Shown here piece by piece: positions 9,892-18,485 of a stretch of 64,000 nt of DNA. The notes beneath the pieces were generated by a model. That model saw only the letters and a program-made list of their open reading frames with translations. It did no database searches and was not told the origin of the DNA. Source of the stretch: Sinorhizobium fredii USDA 257 (GTDB lineage: Bacteria; Pseudomonadota; Alphaproteobacteria; Rhizobiales; Rhizobiaceae); contig NC_018000.1 in assembly GCF_000265205.3 (NCBI RefSeq), positions 3,844,001 through 3,908,000 on the forward strand. The letters run 5' to 3'. The translations under genes and the position numbers were made by a program. The stretch's first letter is position 1; each line of letters starts with the position of its first letter.

Positions 9892-10221
9892 CTAGTGGCG
9901 ATAATCCGCCCTCGGCTTGTAATGCCCCACATCCGCCTTCTCGAACAAGGCGTCCACCTGCGCGTGGCGGATCGGTTGGTCGCTCTCGTCAGAGACGAGG
10001 TTCTGTTCCGAGACATAGGCGACATATTCGCTTTCGTCGTTCTCGGCGAACAGATGATAGAAGGGCTGGTCCTTGCTCGGCCGGATTTCCTGGGGAATTG
10101 AGTTCCACCATTCTTCGGTGTTCGCATATTCCGGATCGACGTCGAAGATGACGCCGCGAAACGGAAAGAACCGGTGGCGAACGATCTGCCCGATTTCGAA
10201 TTTCGCGTTTCTTTGTTTCAT
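9892..10221 (-). CDS. hspQ: Heat shock protein HspQ
   Basis: HspQ (YccV-like, hemimethylated-DNA-binding fold) is a small cytoplasmic protein that influences Lon-dependent proteolysis and DnaA stability in enterics. The 109-residue product has the family core IGQIVRHRFFPFRGVIFDVDPE and QPFYHLFAENDESEYVAYVSEQNL. ATG 10221 is chosen because AAAGGA lies about 10 bases upstream and the family begins here; an ATG four codons upstream sits directly on that ribosome site. Downstream is the IalB gene in convergent orientation. Confidence 0.92.
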   Translation of the reverse strand: MKQRNAKFEIGQIVRHRFFPFRGVIFDVDPEYANTEEWWNSIPQEIRPSKDQPFYHLFAENDESEYVAYVSEQNLVSDESDQPIRHAQVDALFEKADVGHYKPRADYRH

Positions 10222-10326
10222 GACGCAACACATCCTTTCAGACCAATATTTGGGTTGTCGCATGTGGAACATCAATAGGTGCCCGATCCTGCCGAAAAAG
10301 CTTTCCTGCTGTCGCATTTGAGAAAA

Positions 10327-10350
10327 GGCGGGCTTCGATCGAAGCCCGCC
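10327..10350 (-). terminator. Terminator of glnA (perfect 24-bp palindrome)
   Basis: GGCGGGCTTCGA and its exact complement form a 12-bp perfect inverted repeat with no spacer, 55 bases beyond the glnA stop. On the minus strand it is followed by TTTTCTC, so it should end glnA transcripts. On the plus strand it is followed by TTTCGC and might also stop readthrough from that side. Confidence 0.8.
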
Positions 10351-10405
10351 TTTCGCTCTCATCTCGAATGGACCAGCCTTGTCTGACGGACCGGTGGCCT
10401 CGCCA

Positions 10406-11815
10406 TCAGACGGAATAATACATGTCGTACTCGACCGGATGCGGGGTCATCTCGAAGCGCATGACTTCCTGCATCTTGAGCTCGATGAACGAGTCGATCT
10501 GGTCGTCGTCGAAGACGCCGCCGGCGGTCAGGAACTTGCGGTCCCTGTCGAGGCTTTCGAGGGCCTCGCGCAGGCTGCCGCAAACCGTCGGGATCTTCTT
10601 CAGTTCTTTCGGCGGCAGGTCGTAGAGATCCTTGTCCATCGCCTTGCCGGGATGCAGCTTGTTCTTGATGCCATCGAGGCCGGCCATCAGCATGGCGGCG
10701 AAGGCGAGATAGGGGTTGGCGGCCGGATCCGGGAAGCGGACTTCGACGCGCTTCGCCTTGGGGTTGCTGCCGAACGGAATGCGGCAGGAGGCCGAGCGGT
10801 TACGGGCCGAATAGGCAAGCAGAACCGGTGCCTCGTAGCCGGGGACGAGACGCTTGTAGGAGTTCGTCGACGGGTTGGTGAACGCGTTCAACGCCTTGGC
10901 GTGCTTGATGATGCCGCCGATGAAAAAGAGGCAGGTTTCTGAGAGGCCGGCGTATTCGTCACCGGCGAAAGTCGGCTTGCCGTCCTTCCAGATCGACAGG
11001 TGCACATGCATGCCCGAGCCGTTGTCGCCGAAAACCGGCTTCGGCATGAAGGTCGCGGTTTTGCCGTAGGCATTGGCAACCTGATGCACGACATACTTGT
11101 AGATCTGCATCTTGTCGGCGTTGCGAACGAGCGCGTCGAACTTGACGCCAAGCTCGTGCTGGGCGGCGGCCACTTCGTGGTGATGCTTCTCGACCGTGAC
11201 GCCCATTTCGGCAAGCACCGTCAGCATTTCGGAACGCATGTCCTGGCAGCTGTCGACCGGCGGAACCGGGAAGTAGCCGCCCTTGATGCGCGGACGATGA
11301 CCGAGGTTGCCGGTCTCGTAGTCCGTATCGTCGTTGGAGGGCAGTTCGGCGCTGTCGAGCTTGAAGCCGGTGTTGTACGGGTCGGCTTTGTATTTGACGT
11401 CGTCGAAGACGAAGAATTCAGCCTCGGGGCCGACGAAGACGGTGTCGCCAATGCCGGATGCCTTGAGGTAGGCCTCGGCCTTCTTCGCCGTGCCGCGCGG
11501 ATCGCGGTTGTAGGCCTCGCCGGAAACCGGATCGAGAATATCGCAGACGATGACCATGGTGGATTGCGCGAAGAACGGATCCATATGGGCCGTTTCCGGA
11601 TCGGGCATCAGCACCATGTCGGACTCGTTGATCGCCTTCCAGCCGGCAATCGAAGAACCGTCGAACATGACGCCGTCGGCGAACATGTCCTCGTCGACCA
11701 CAGCAATGTCCATAGTCACGTGCTGCAATTTGCCCTTCGGGTCGGTAAAGCGCAGATCGACGAACTTGATGTCGTTGTCCTTGATCTGCTTCAGAATTTC
11801 ACTGGCAGTCGTCAT
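10406..11815 (-). CDS. glnA: Glutamine synthetase type I
   Basis: GlnA makes glutamine from glutamate, ammonia and ATP and is the main ammonium assimilation enzyme. The 469-residue length is typical of dodecameric GSI. Visible landmarks are [16 protein letters not shown] near residue 50, the ATP-binding [23 protein letters not shown], and the adenylylation loop KDLYDLPP near residue 397, whose tyrosine is the GlnE target. ATG 11813-11815 is preferred over an upstream TTG. It follows glnB by 91 bases on the same strand, the conserved rhizobial glnB-glnA order, so it should share the sigma-54 promoter upstream of glnB and may have its own promoter. Confidence 0.98.
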   Translation of the reverse strand: MTTASEILKQIKDNDIKFVDLRFTDPKGKLQHVTMDIAVVDEDMFADGVMFDGSSIAGWKAINESDMVLMPDPETAHMDPFFAQSTMVIVCDILDPVSGEAYNRDPRGTAKKAEAYLKASGIGDTVFVGPEAEFFVFDDVKYKADPYNTGFKLDSAELPSNDDTDYETGNLGHRPRIKGGYFPVPPVDSCQDMRSEMLTVLAEMGVTVEKHHHEVAAAQHELGVKFDALVRNADKMQIYKYVVHQVANAYGKTATFMPKPVFGDNGSGMHVHLSIWKDGKPTFAGDEYAGLSETCLFFIGGIIKHAKALNAFTNPSTNSYKRLVPGYEAPVLLAYSARNRSASCRIPFGSNPKAKRVEVRFPDPAANPYLAFAAMLMAGLDGIKNKLHPGKAMDKDLYDLPPKELKKIPTVCGSLREALESLDRDRKFLTAGGVFDDDQIDSFIELKMQEVMRFEMTPHPVEYDMYYSV

Positions 11816-11906
11816 GGTTTGCAAATCCCCGTGTGAGATGACGCAGTTGGAAAATCGGGGCCGAGCGGCCCTCAGGATGGGATGGAGGTATCGGACGGAC
11901 AGTCAA

Positions 11907-12284
<378 letters not shown>

Positions 12285-12305
12285 TCACCCGCTCGCCTTC
12301 CAGTA

Positions 12306-12321
12306 TGCATGTAGTGTGCCA
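12306..12321 (-). promoter_or_regulatory. Sigma-54 (RpoN) promoter of glnB-glnA
   Basis: Read on the minus strand the site is TGGCACACTACATGCA. It has the invariant GG (-24; positions 12319-12320) and GC (-12; 12307-12308) separated by exactly ten bases, matching TGGCAC-N5-TTGCA with one change. It lies about 60 bases before the glnB start, a fitting leader length. An imperfect dyad GCACCGGCTCCCGGTCC at about 12383-12399 upstream could be an NtrC-type enhancer site, but its spacing departs from consensus. NtrC control of glnB is known in Rhizobium; here it is inferred from the site. Confidence 0.85.
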
Positions 12322-12587
12322 ATTTTATAGAGGCATGATGCGAGGAGGGGGAATTTTCACCCGCTCAAGTCGAGTCCGCCCGGCACCGGCTCCCGGTCCT
12401 GCATGTTCTGCCTATTTTTTATGAAGATTCACCCACTGGAACGCATTATCCCCAGCGATCGCCGCAGTTTCATGCGCAAAGCCCGTTATTTGAGCGCCAT
12501 TCATAGGCAAATGCCGAAAAAAAGAGCGACATGCATAGTTCCGGCGTGCTCTTGTCTAGCAGGCCTGGGCGGGATTAGATCAGCCCC

Positions 12588-14063
12588 ATGCTCGACGCGC
12601 TTGAAAACATGCTGGTGACGCCGACCGAAATGGCGGAGATCGACAGGGGCGCAGCCGATTCCGGCATCGACAGCTTTTCGCTGATGCGCTCGGCGGGGAT
12701 GGCGGTGTCGGCTGCCGCCCTCCGGCTGTTTCCGGCTGCCTCTCGCTTTGTCGTGCTCTGCGGCCCGGGCAACAATGGCGGCGACGGCTATGTCGCGGCA
12801 GAAGCTCTGGCCGAGAGCGGCGCGCAGGTTGTCTTGTACGCGCTGGGAGACCCCGACAAGTTGCGGGGTGACGCGGCCAAGGCCCGCAGCGCCTGCCGGC
12901 TCGGGATCATGGACCTCGAGGCATATGAACCCACATCTGGCGACATTGTCGTCGATGCGCTGTTCGGGGCAGGTCTCGCGCGCGACCTGCCGGATGCGGC
13001 GCAAAAGCTCATCAAGCGGGTCGATGCGAGTGGGATCCCAGTTCTGGCGGTTGATCTGCCTTCCGGCATCGATGGGCGCACCGGCGAGGTGCGCGGCGCC
13101 AGTTTCACCGCCGCGCATACGGTCACTTTCATGGCGGCAAAGCCGGGGCATGTCCTGATGCCGGGGCGTGCGTTGCGCGGCACGCTCGAGGTTTTCGATA
13201 TCGGCATTCCCGCTCGGCTTGTGGCCGCGAGGGCAAGCGAACTGCGGATCAATACGCCGGCCGTCTGGAGGCAATATGCCGACGGTCTCGAGGCTGGCAC
13301 TCATAAATACAAGCGCGGCCACCTTGCCGTCCTTTCGGGAGGTCCGACGTCTACCGGCGCGGCGCGGCTTTCTGCGGCGGCCGGTCTGGTCGCAGGGGCA
13401 GGGCTGGTGACACTCGGCTCCCCACCGGAAGCGGTCGCCGTCAACGCTTCGCACCTGACGGCCGTCATGCTCAAGGAAATCGGCACTGCCGCCGATCTCG
13501 CCGGGTGGCTGCAGGACAAGCGGCTGAATACATTCGTGCTTGGTCCGGGTTTCGGCGTCGGCAAGAAGACGAGGGACTTCGTCCTGATGCTGTGTGATCG
13601 GGCCCTGGTTCTCGATGCGGACGGGATGAGTTCCTTTCAGCAGGGCAGGGAAGAGCTGTTTGAAAAGATCGTGAAAAGCAGTGGCCAAGTCGTGATGACG
13701 CCGCACGAAGGCGAGTTTGCGCGGCTTTTCCCTGAGATCGCCGCCGATACCTCGTTCTCCAAGATCGAGAAGGCGCAGGCGGCGGCAAGGCTCAGCCATG
13801 CGGTGATCGTCTACAAGGGGCCGGATACGGTGGTGGCTGCGCCTTCCGGCCGTGCCGTTGTGAACAGGAATGCGCCGGCCTGGCTTGCCACTGCTGGATC
13901 GGGCGATGTGCTGGCCGGGATCATCGGCGCCCATCTGGCGCAAGGCTTGCCCGCCTTCGAAGCGGCCGCCGCTGCGGTCTGGCGCCACGGCGAGGCGGGC
14001 GTCCGCGCCGGCCGTACCGCGACGGCCGAAACGCTCGTCGAAAATATTCCGCCGCTCCTTTGA
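12588..14063 (+). CDS. nnr: Bifunctional NAD(P)H-hydrate epimerase / ADP-dependent dehydratase
   Basis: Nnr repairs hydrated NAD(P)H. The N-terminal YjeF_N domain (about residues 1-210) interconverts R and S hydrates and carries GPGNNGGDGYVAA near residue 64 and the catalytic aspartate in DALFGAGLARDLP. The C-terminal ribokinase-like domain (about 225-490) dehydrates the S form and carries TPHEGEFARLFP and the nucleotide motif TAGSGDVLAGIIGAHLAQG near residues 430-450. The total of 491 residues matches bifunctional family members. No strong Shine-Dalgarno precedes the ATG. It is divergent from glnB across 342 bases and converges with gpt 17 bases downstream. Confidence 0.94.
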   Translation: MLDALENMLVTPTEMAEIDRGAADSGIDSFSLMRSAGMAVSAAALRLFPAASRFVVLCGPGNNGGDGYVAAEALAESGAQVVLYALGDPDKLRGDAAKARSACRLGIMDLEAYEPTSGDIVVDALFGAGLARDLPDAAQKLIKRVDASGIPVLAVDLPSGIDGRTGEVRGASFTAAHTVTFMAAKPGHVLMPGRALRGTLEVFDIGIPARLVAARASELRINTPAVWRQYADGLEAGTHKYKRGHLAVLSGGPTSTGAARLSAAAGLVAGAGLVTLGSPPEAVAVNASHLTAVMLKEIGTAADLAGWLQDKRLNTFVLGPGFGVGKKTRDFVLMLCDRALVLDADGMSSFQQGREELFEKIVKSSGQVVMTPHEGEFARLFPEIAADTSFSKIEKAQAAARLSHAVIVYKGPDTVVAAPSGRAVVNRNAPAWLATAGSGDVLAGIIGAHLAQGLPAFEAAAAAVWRHGEAGVRAGRTATAETLVENIPPLL

Positions 14064-14080
14064 AGCGGCGAAGGGTTAGA

Positions 14081-14578
14081 CTAGCCGCGCGTTCCCTTGG
14101 CGATCGGCTCCTGATAGGTGAAGCCCATGTCCCAGGGGAAATAGATCCAGGTATCCTGGCTCACTTCGGTGACGAAGGTGTCGACCATCGGGCGGCCCTT
14201 CGGCTTAGCGTATACCGCGGCGAAATGCGCCTTGGGTAGCATGGCACGGACTTCGGCGGCGGTTTTGCCTGTGTCGGTCAGGTCGTCGACGATCAGCACA
14301 CCTTCGCCGCCGTCTCTGGCGATCTCCGGCGAGATGCCCTTTAGCAGCTTCATCTGCCCCTGCGTGTCGTAGTCGTGATAGGAGGCGATGCAGACGGTTT
14401 CGATCATGCGGATGTTGAGTTCCCGGCTGATGATTGCCGCCGGCACTAGGCCGCCCCGGGTGATGCACACCATTGCGCGCCATTCCTGTCCGTTGTCGGC
14501 CAGCCGCCAGGCGAGTGCACGCGCGTCGCGGTGGAATTGGTCCCAGGATACGGGGAAGGCTTTTTCGGGAAGAGACAT
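14081..14578 (-). CDS. gpt: Xanthine (guanine) phosphoribosyltransferase
   Basis: Gpt salvages xanthine and guanine by transfer to PRPP. The 165-residue product starts [20 protein letters not shown]. The PRPP-binding loop [14 protein letters not shown] near residues 86-99 and the early [11 protein letters not shown] segment match XGPRT. The start at 14578 gives the family length; longer readings upstream run into the palindromic repeat at 14700-14747 and are not conserved. It is a single-gene unit converging with nnr. Confidence 0.94.
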   Translation of the reverse strand: MSLPEKAFPVSWDQFHRDARALAWRLADNGQEWRAMVCITRGGLVPAAIISRELNIRMIETVCIASYHDYDTQGQMKLLKGISPEIARDGGEGVLIVDDLTDTGKTAAEVRAMLPKAHFAAVYAKPKGRPMVDTFVTEVSQDTWIYFPWDMGFTYQEPIAKGTRG

Positions 14579-14699
14579 GTGACGCGCTCCGATAACTGGT
14601 CGAATAGAAGCGCTCCGGCTGATTGGGAGTGACCCTCGGCGCTTCCGTGTTGGCGAATGCAATACTGGCAAGGAAGCCTGCAGCGCAAGGGCTTGCCTA

Positions 14700-14747
14700 A
14701 TGCATGTTGCCCAAAAGTGTGCAGCGGTCTGGGATGACGACATGCAT
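14700..14747. repeat. Palindromic intergenic repeat, copy 1 (ATGCATGTYG...CGACATGCAT)
   Basis: The 48-bp unit has terminal inverted repeats ATGCATGTTG and CGACATGCAT and an inner CCCA/TGGG pair, so it folds into a long interrupted hairpin. The same unit occurs in opposite orientation at 15770-15818. I recall this element as a frequent intergenic repeat in Sinorhizobium and relatives; that is memory, not a search. Confidence 0.85.
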
Positions 14748-14757
14748 AGACAAGAAC

Positions 14758-14801
14758 CTAAAGCGCGCCGCATGAATACGTTTGAGTGCGACGCGCCTTA
14801 G
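14758..14801. repeat. Second palindrome of the composite repeat (CTAAAGCGCG...CGCGCCTTAG)
   Basis: Ten bases after copy 1, CTAAAGCGCGCCGCA pairs imperfectly with TGCGACGCGCCTTAG around a 14-base centre. It looks like the second module of the same composite intergenic repeat. On the minus strand it lies downstream of the GST gene and could act as its terminator, though there is no T tract. Confidence 0.65.
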
Positions 14802-14849
14802 AGTCAGGACCCATAAACTGAGCGAAGGAGTCGCGTGACAGGTTCGAGC

Positions 14850-15515
14850 CTAGAGCGGCCTTTGTCCGTCGGTCGATGCGGCGGCGAAAACCGCCAACTG
14901 GGCGTCGAAAGCACGCTTGTATGCGGGCCGCGCTTCGCCACGGGCGACATAGGCGGAGAGGTTCGGATATTCCTCCAGTATCCCCGATCCTTTCAACCTG
15001 CGCAGCACCGTCACCATCAGCAGGTCACCGGCGCTGAACGCACCATCGAGCCATTCGGCATCGCCAAGGCGACTGGAAAGGCCACCCAGCCGTTTCCGGA
15101 TGCTGTCCTCGAGAGAGCGCAGGCGCTGCTCGTACCAAGGCTCGTCGCGCTCGAGGATCTTGGCGAGGGCCCGGTCGAAGATCGGCGGCTCCACTGTGTT
15201 GAGCGCGGCAAACATCCATGTGATCGCGCGCGCCCGAGCATTCGCATCCTCGGGCAGCAGGCCCGCATGGCGCTCCGCGATATGGAACACGATTGCCCCC
15301 GACTCGAACAGGGCGAGATCGCCTTCTTCATAGGTCGGAATCTGCCCGAAAGGTTGAAGCGCGAGATGCGCGGGTTCCTTCATCGCTTTGAACGAAAGAA
15401 GACGAACCGCGTAAGACTGGCCCACTTCTTCGAGCGCCCAGCGAACGCGCATGTCACGCGCCAGACCCTTGCCGCCATCGGGCGACCGTTCGAAGGCGGT
15501 AATAGTAATAGTCAT
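14850..15515 (-). CDS. Glutathione S-transferase family protein
   Basis: The 221-residue protein has an N-terminal thioredoxin-like GST domain (about residues 1-85, with FGQIPTYEEGDLALFESGAI as the glutathione-binding cis-Pro/Glu-Ser segment) and an all-helical C-terminal domain with SAGDLLMVTVLRRL, the usual helix-capping region. GST proteins conjugate or reduce electrophiles and peroxides in the cytoplasm; the specific substrate is unknown. It stands alone between two inverted copies of a palindromic repeat, which may mark it as an inserted cassette or simply as a site of repeat accumulation. Confidence 0.88.
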   Translation of the reverse strand: MTITITAFERSPDGGKGLARDMRVRWALEEVGQSYAVRLLSFKAMKEPAHLALQPFGQIPTYEEGDLALFESGAIVFHIAERHAGLLPEDANARARAITWMFAALNTVEPPIFDRALAKILERDEPWYEQRLRSLEDSIRKRLGGLSSRLGDAEWLDGAFSAGDLLMVTVLRRLKGSGILEEYPNLSAYVARGEARPAYKRAFDAQLAVFAAASTDGQRPL

Positions 15516-15769
15516 TGTTGTTCTCCATAGCTTGTCTGTCTTGAAGACGACTGGCTAAACGAGATTCCGACTCCCGATGCTCGAGATAGTCCTCGCGGTC
15601 AGTTCATCGTGGTTCTAATGCGGCAGGAGGACCTGCCGATGTCTGATCAAGTCTGGTTGCCCGTACTGCAGATGAGGTTGAGCCCGCTGCCGTCAAACTG
15701 CGTGCGGACCGAGTCCGAAAGCGAGTTGCATTCAAACCTGTTCACACGGCGCACTTAGGCCTTGGTTTT

Positions 15770-15818
15770 ATGCATGTCGTCATCCCAAAACCGCTGCACA
15801 CTTTTGGGCGACATGCAT
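15770..15818. repeat. Palindromic intergenic repeat, copy 2 (inverted)
   Basis: This 49-bp unit is the reverse complement of copy 1 (14700-14747) with a few differences: ATGCATGTCG at one end, CGACATGCAT at the other, and CCCAAAA / TTTTGGG inside. Its last T (15818) is also the third base, on the complement, of the TAA stop of the cinA-type gene, so the repeat abuts that gene exactly. Confidence 0.88.
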
Positions 15819-16573
15819 TAGCGGCCCTGGCGTAAGCGTGAGATCGCCTCGATCATCGCCACCACCTCGGTCTCGGCCGCGGCAAGCGCCGATTCCTCGC
15901 GCCCGCGGATCACGATATCGGTCGAGAAGCTCTTGCCATCGAATTTCGGATAGGAGCCGATGCTCGTTTCGGGATGGCGCTTTTGCACGTCGGTCAAGGG
16001 CGTGCCGATATCACCTTCGCCAAAGGGCGAGCGGACCGTTCGCGACAGGATCGGCGTCCCCGCCTGAAGGCTGGGCAATAGGCCATCGAGCATCGCCTGA
16101 AACACTTGCGGGACGCCCGCCATGACATAGACATTGCCGATCTTGAAGCCGGGTGCGGTCGATACCGGATTGGCGATGTGATCCGCCCCGAGCGGCATGC
16201 GCGCCATCCGCTTGCGGGCCTCGGTGAACTCCATGCCGCGCCGCTCATACATTGCGCCGAGCAGTTCCATCGCCTTCGGATCGTGGACGCATTCGACCCC
16301 GAACGCCTTCGATATCGCGTCGGCGGTGATGTCGTCATGCGTCGGGCCGATGCCGCCGGAGGTGAAGACATGGTCGTAGCGTCCGCGCAGTGCATTGACG
16401 GCCTCGACGATTGCCTCTTCATCGTCGGCAACGATCCGTACCTCGCGCAGATCGATGCCGACCATGGTCAGCACGTCGGCCAGGTGGCCGATGTTCTTGT
16501 CCTTGGTCCGGCCGGAGAGAAGCTCGTCGCCGATGGCGAGCATGGCAGCGGTGACGATACTGGCACTGTTCAT
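15818..16573 (-). CDS. CinA-type molybdopterin-binding domain protein
   Basis: The 251-residue product is a single MoCF_biosynth domain as in the N-terminal half of CinA. It has AMLAIGDELLSGRTKDKN near residue 10 and TSGGIGPTHDDITADAI near residue 70. The C-terminal amidase (PncC) domain of full CinA is absent, as is normal for this short class. A role in pyridine nucleotide repair is inferred from CinA and not shown for this form. ATG 16573 is chosen for CGGAG seven bases upstream; longer readings lack conservation. The TAA stop lies at the edge of the palindromic repeat. Confidence 0.88.
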   Translation of the reverse strand: MNSASIVTAAMLAIGDELLSGRTKDKNIGHLADVLTMVGIDLREVRIVADDEEAIVEAVNALRGRYDHVFTSGGIGPTHDDITADAISKAFGVECVHDPKAMELLGAMYERRGMEFTEARKRMARMPLGADHIANPVSTAPGFKIGNVYVMAGVPQVFQAMLDGLLPSLQAGTPILSRTVRSPFGEGDIGTPLTDVQKRHPETSIGSYPKFDGKSFSTDIVIRGREESALAAAETEVVAMIEAISRLRQGR

Positions 16574-17186
16574 TTGCGCTCCGGAATGGTTCGGATCGTT
16601 CAACGCGATCTGCTTACTGTTGAACAAGACTGAAAGGTCTGTCGACCGGTCTCGTTCTGGCAATACATCCGTTTGATAGAACCTGCCGGCCGCGGCGATC
16701 AAGCGGAATTGCCAATATGTCGAAACGGCTCGTGCCAAAGGGAAGGTCGTCGTCGCAGTGAAGTGACCTCTGGAGCCAACAGGATCCAGGGATAAATGGG
16801 CATCACCACATTAAACGGGATGCCCGTATGACTTGTCGACGATCACCGGCGGCGAGGGCTCGCGCCAGTCGTCCGAGGTGGAACTCGACACTTTCAGGGC
16901 GCCCACGTCGCGCGGATAGCCGCCAAGCTGGCGGACTGATCAAATGAGCTAGTCCCCTGCGATTGCGGCCCCACTTTGGAGCCGCCTTTAGAATTGAAAT
17001 TGTTCGGTAATCTTGGCTATAGGCGAACGCCGCGGAGCGCTCTTCAAAAATGGCACAACTATAGCCAATTTGTGTTAACATCGCGCCGTCCGGGTGGACA
17101 TGCCACAGGCAAGGAGGAGCAGAACGGCCGTGCCGCAACGGCCAAACCGGGGGCAGGATGTCCCTGGAAATCCACGGGAGTGAAGA
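16574..17186. other. Gene-poor intergenic region
   Basis: No convincing gene is seen in these 613 bases. On the minus strand a 42-codon open tail (about 16815-16943) encodes SVRQLGGYPRDVGALKVSSS and continues in protein-like codons to a TAA, but a stop immediately precedes it and no start is available. It may be a gene remnant. The divergent promoters of the cinA-type gene and of the small gene at 17187 must lie here. Confidence 0.5.
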
Positions 17187-17429
17187 ATGGCGCGGATCAC
17201 TTATTCGATCGTTCAACACGACGGAGGCTGGGCCTATAAGGCCGCCGACGCGTATTCAGAGTCCTTTCCCAGTCGCGAGATGGCGCTGGCGGCCGCGAAA
17301 ACTGCGGCGGCGGAACAGCAAGTCGGCGGCGACGATGAGGAAATCAGCTTCCAGGATGAGCAGGGAAACTGGCATTTCGAACACGCCGATGGAGGAGATC
17401 GACCTGAAGCAACCGTCGAGGATGGCTGA
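17187..17429 (+). CDS. DUF2188-like small protein
   Basis: The 80-residue product begins MARITYSIVQHDGGWAYKAA and continues through SFPSREMALAAAKTAAAEQQ. This strand-strand-helix pattern, with the GGWAYK segment and the alanine-rich helix, matches the DUF2188 family of small proteins of unknown function. GGGAGTGAAG sits directly upstream of the ATG. The acidic C-terminus (DDEEISFQDEQGNWHFEH) is less typical. A second small gene follows at 17524 on the same strand after 94 bases. Confidence 0.7.
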   Translation: MARITYSIVQHDGGWAYKAADAYSESFPSREMALAAAKTAAAEQQVGGDDEEISFQDEQGNWHFEHADGGDRPEATVEDG

Positions 17430-17523
17430 GAGTGTCGTAGGGGCATTTGCCTGCGGACCTATGTTTCGCCCCTAAAAGCCAGGCCGTCCACGGACGCAAG
17501 CGACAGCGCGACGGAGGATATCT

Positions 17524-17742
17524 ATGCACTACAGCGTTCAGATCTTCACCTGGACCGCTCGGGAGGGCGTACACCAGGTCGGATCGGTCATTGAAGTCGA
17601 TGCACCCAATCCGAAGGCGGCTGCAGTATCGCTGCTCGGGTTACGGCTCGAAGACGACGGCGAGTCGTCGAAACTGGCAGTCCGGGTCTGGCGCGGCGAA
17701 GACGCCCAGAAGGCCGATTGCGATTGTTTCTTTTATCACTGA
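17524..17742 (+). CDS. Small hypothetical protein (72 aa)
   Basis: I do not recognise this protein. It starts MHYSVQIFTWTAREGVHQVG, has a central VIEVDAPNPKAAAVSLLG segment suggesting a small alpha/beta fold, and ends with CDCFFYH. A good ribosome site GGAGG lies 7 bases before the ATG, and the codon choice is normal for the region. It may be co-transcribed with the DUF2188-like gene upstream. Function unknown. Confidence 0.6.
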   Translation: MHYSVQIFTWTAREGVHQVGSVIEVDAPNPKAAAVSLLGLRLEDDGESSKLAVRVWRGEDAQKADCDCFFYH

Positions 17743-17854
17743 GACGACCGCGCACGGCTTGTTTCCGTGAATGAAAAGGCAAGCCTCGGCATTCGCGTGT
17801 ATGGCGAATGTGGGAAGCGATGTGCTGCGGATTCACGTCGAGAATGGATGTGTC

Positions 17855-18031
17855 TCAGCGCTGTTTTCGCGCAAGCATGCCTATCCAACCCGCCCGGTGC
17901 CCAGGCATGTCCCGGGCGCGCAGTTCCGCCTGGCGCGCTTCGATCGCGCTTGCGAAGGCATCCTTCATGGCGTCGATGACGCGCCGCTTCTCGGCGAGAT
18001 CCTCGCTGTCGATCGAAACCTGCTGCGTCAT
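17855..18031 (-). CDS. Very small hypothetical protein (58 aa)
   Basis: ATG at 18031 opens a 58-codon frame (MTQQVSIDSEDLAEKRRVID...GWIGMLARKQR) ending at TGA 17857-17855. The first 45 residues are a charged, alanine-rich helix. Its ATG overlaps the stop of the 85-residue gene upstream as ATGA, a strong sign of translational coupling and of both being real. AAAGGAGG lies about 8 bases before the ATG. No family recognised. Confidence 0.6.
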   Translation of the reverse strand: MTQQVSIDSEDLAEKRRVIDAMKDAFASAIEARQAELRARDMPGHRAGWIGMLARKQR

Positions 18032-18285
18032 GCCGGCCTCCTTTGTGCGAGGGAATTTTCGATGAACGAGCGTCCGGCGATCAGGAGCACGAGCTCGTCC
18101 CTAGTGCCGGCCTGGTACTCTTCGATCAGCATTCGGCCATATCGCTGCGCCTGTGCGCTATTGCGCGACCACCGATATTCGTCACACAACCGGTCGTAGA
18201 CGCGCTGAAGCGCGTCGAGGTCTTCCGGCAACAAAGCTGTGCTGCTGGACGCTCGCAATGGACGCACGCCGATCCCCTCTGCCAT
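18028..18285 (-). CDS. Small hypothetical protein (85 aa)
   Basis: The product contains LPEDLDALQRVYDRLCDEYRW and a following helical stretch RYGRMLIEEYQAGTRDELVLL, so it is predicted to be mainly helical. The pattern resembles small rhizobial proteins of unknown function, and I cannot name a family. The ATG at 18285 has no clear ribosome site, while a GTG at 18267 has GAGGGG six bases upstream and may be the true start. It overlaps the next small gene by ATGA, so the two form a mini-operon. Confidence 0.6.
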   Translation of the reverse strand: MAEGIGVRPLRASSSTALLPEDLDALQRVYDRLCDEYRWSRNSAQAQRYGRMLIEEYQAGTRDELVLLIAGRSFIENSLAQRRPA

Positions 18286-18338
18286 CGAATGTTAGGACAG
18301 TCTTGCGGTCAATACATTGCCAGCAACACGCAAGGATT

Positions 18339-18362
18339 GAACCCCTGGCGAATCAGGGGTTC
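18339..18362 (+). terminator. Orphan terminator-like hairpin
   Basis: GAACCCCTG (18339-18347) pairs perfectly with CAGGGGTTC (18354-18362) around a 6-base loop, followed by GTGTGATTTTCTTTG on the + strand. No + strand gene ends nearby, since the neighbouring small genes run the other way. It could terminate a short untranslated RNA starting in the preceding ~50 bases, or be an IS-flanking relic. Confidence 0.4.
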
Positions 18363-18485
18363 GTGTGATTTTCTTTGTCAAGGGGGCGTGATGGGAGAGG
18401 GATGGCTACCCTCATAGTGCGGCACGGACAACCTGCGTAGGGCGGCTCGACTTTTCGGACTTTGCGAGCGACACTCGCCTGGGTT

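Noticed and set aside
12529..12539. CGACATGCATA before nnr resembling the end of the palindromic repeat
   Set aside because: Only about ten bases match and no partner arm is present; it may be chance.
16815..16943. Protein-like minus-strand tail ending in YGHPV
   Set aside because: A stop immediately precedes it and no start is available. It is too short to call a pseudogene of any family.
18339..18362. Possible tRNA 3' arm (GGATTGAACCCC / GGGGTTCG)
   Set aside because: The hairpin has no acceptor, D or anticodon arms around it, so it is treated as a terminator-like stem.
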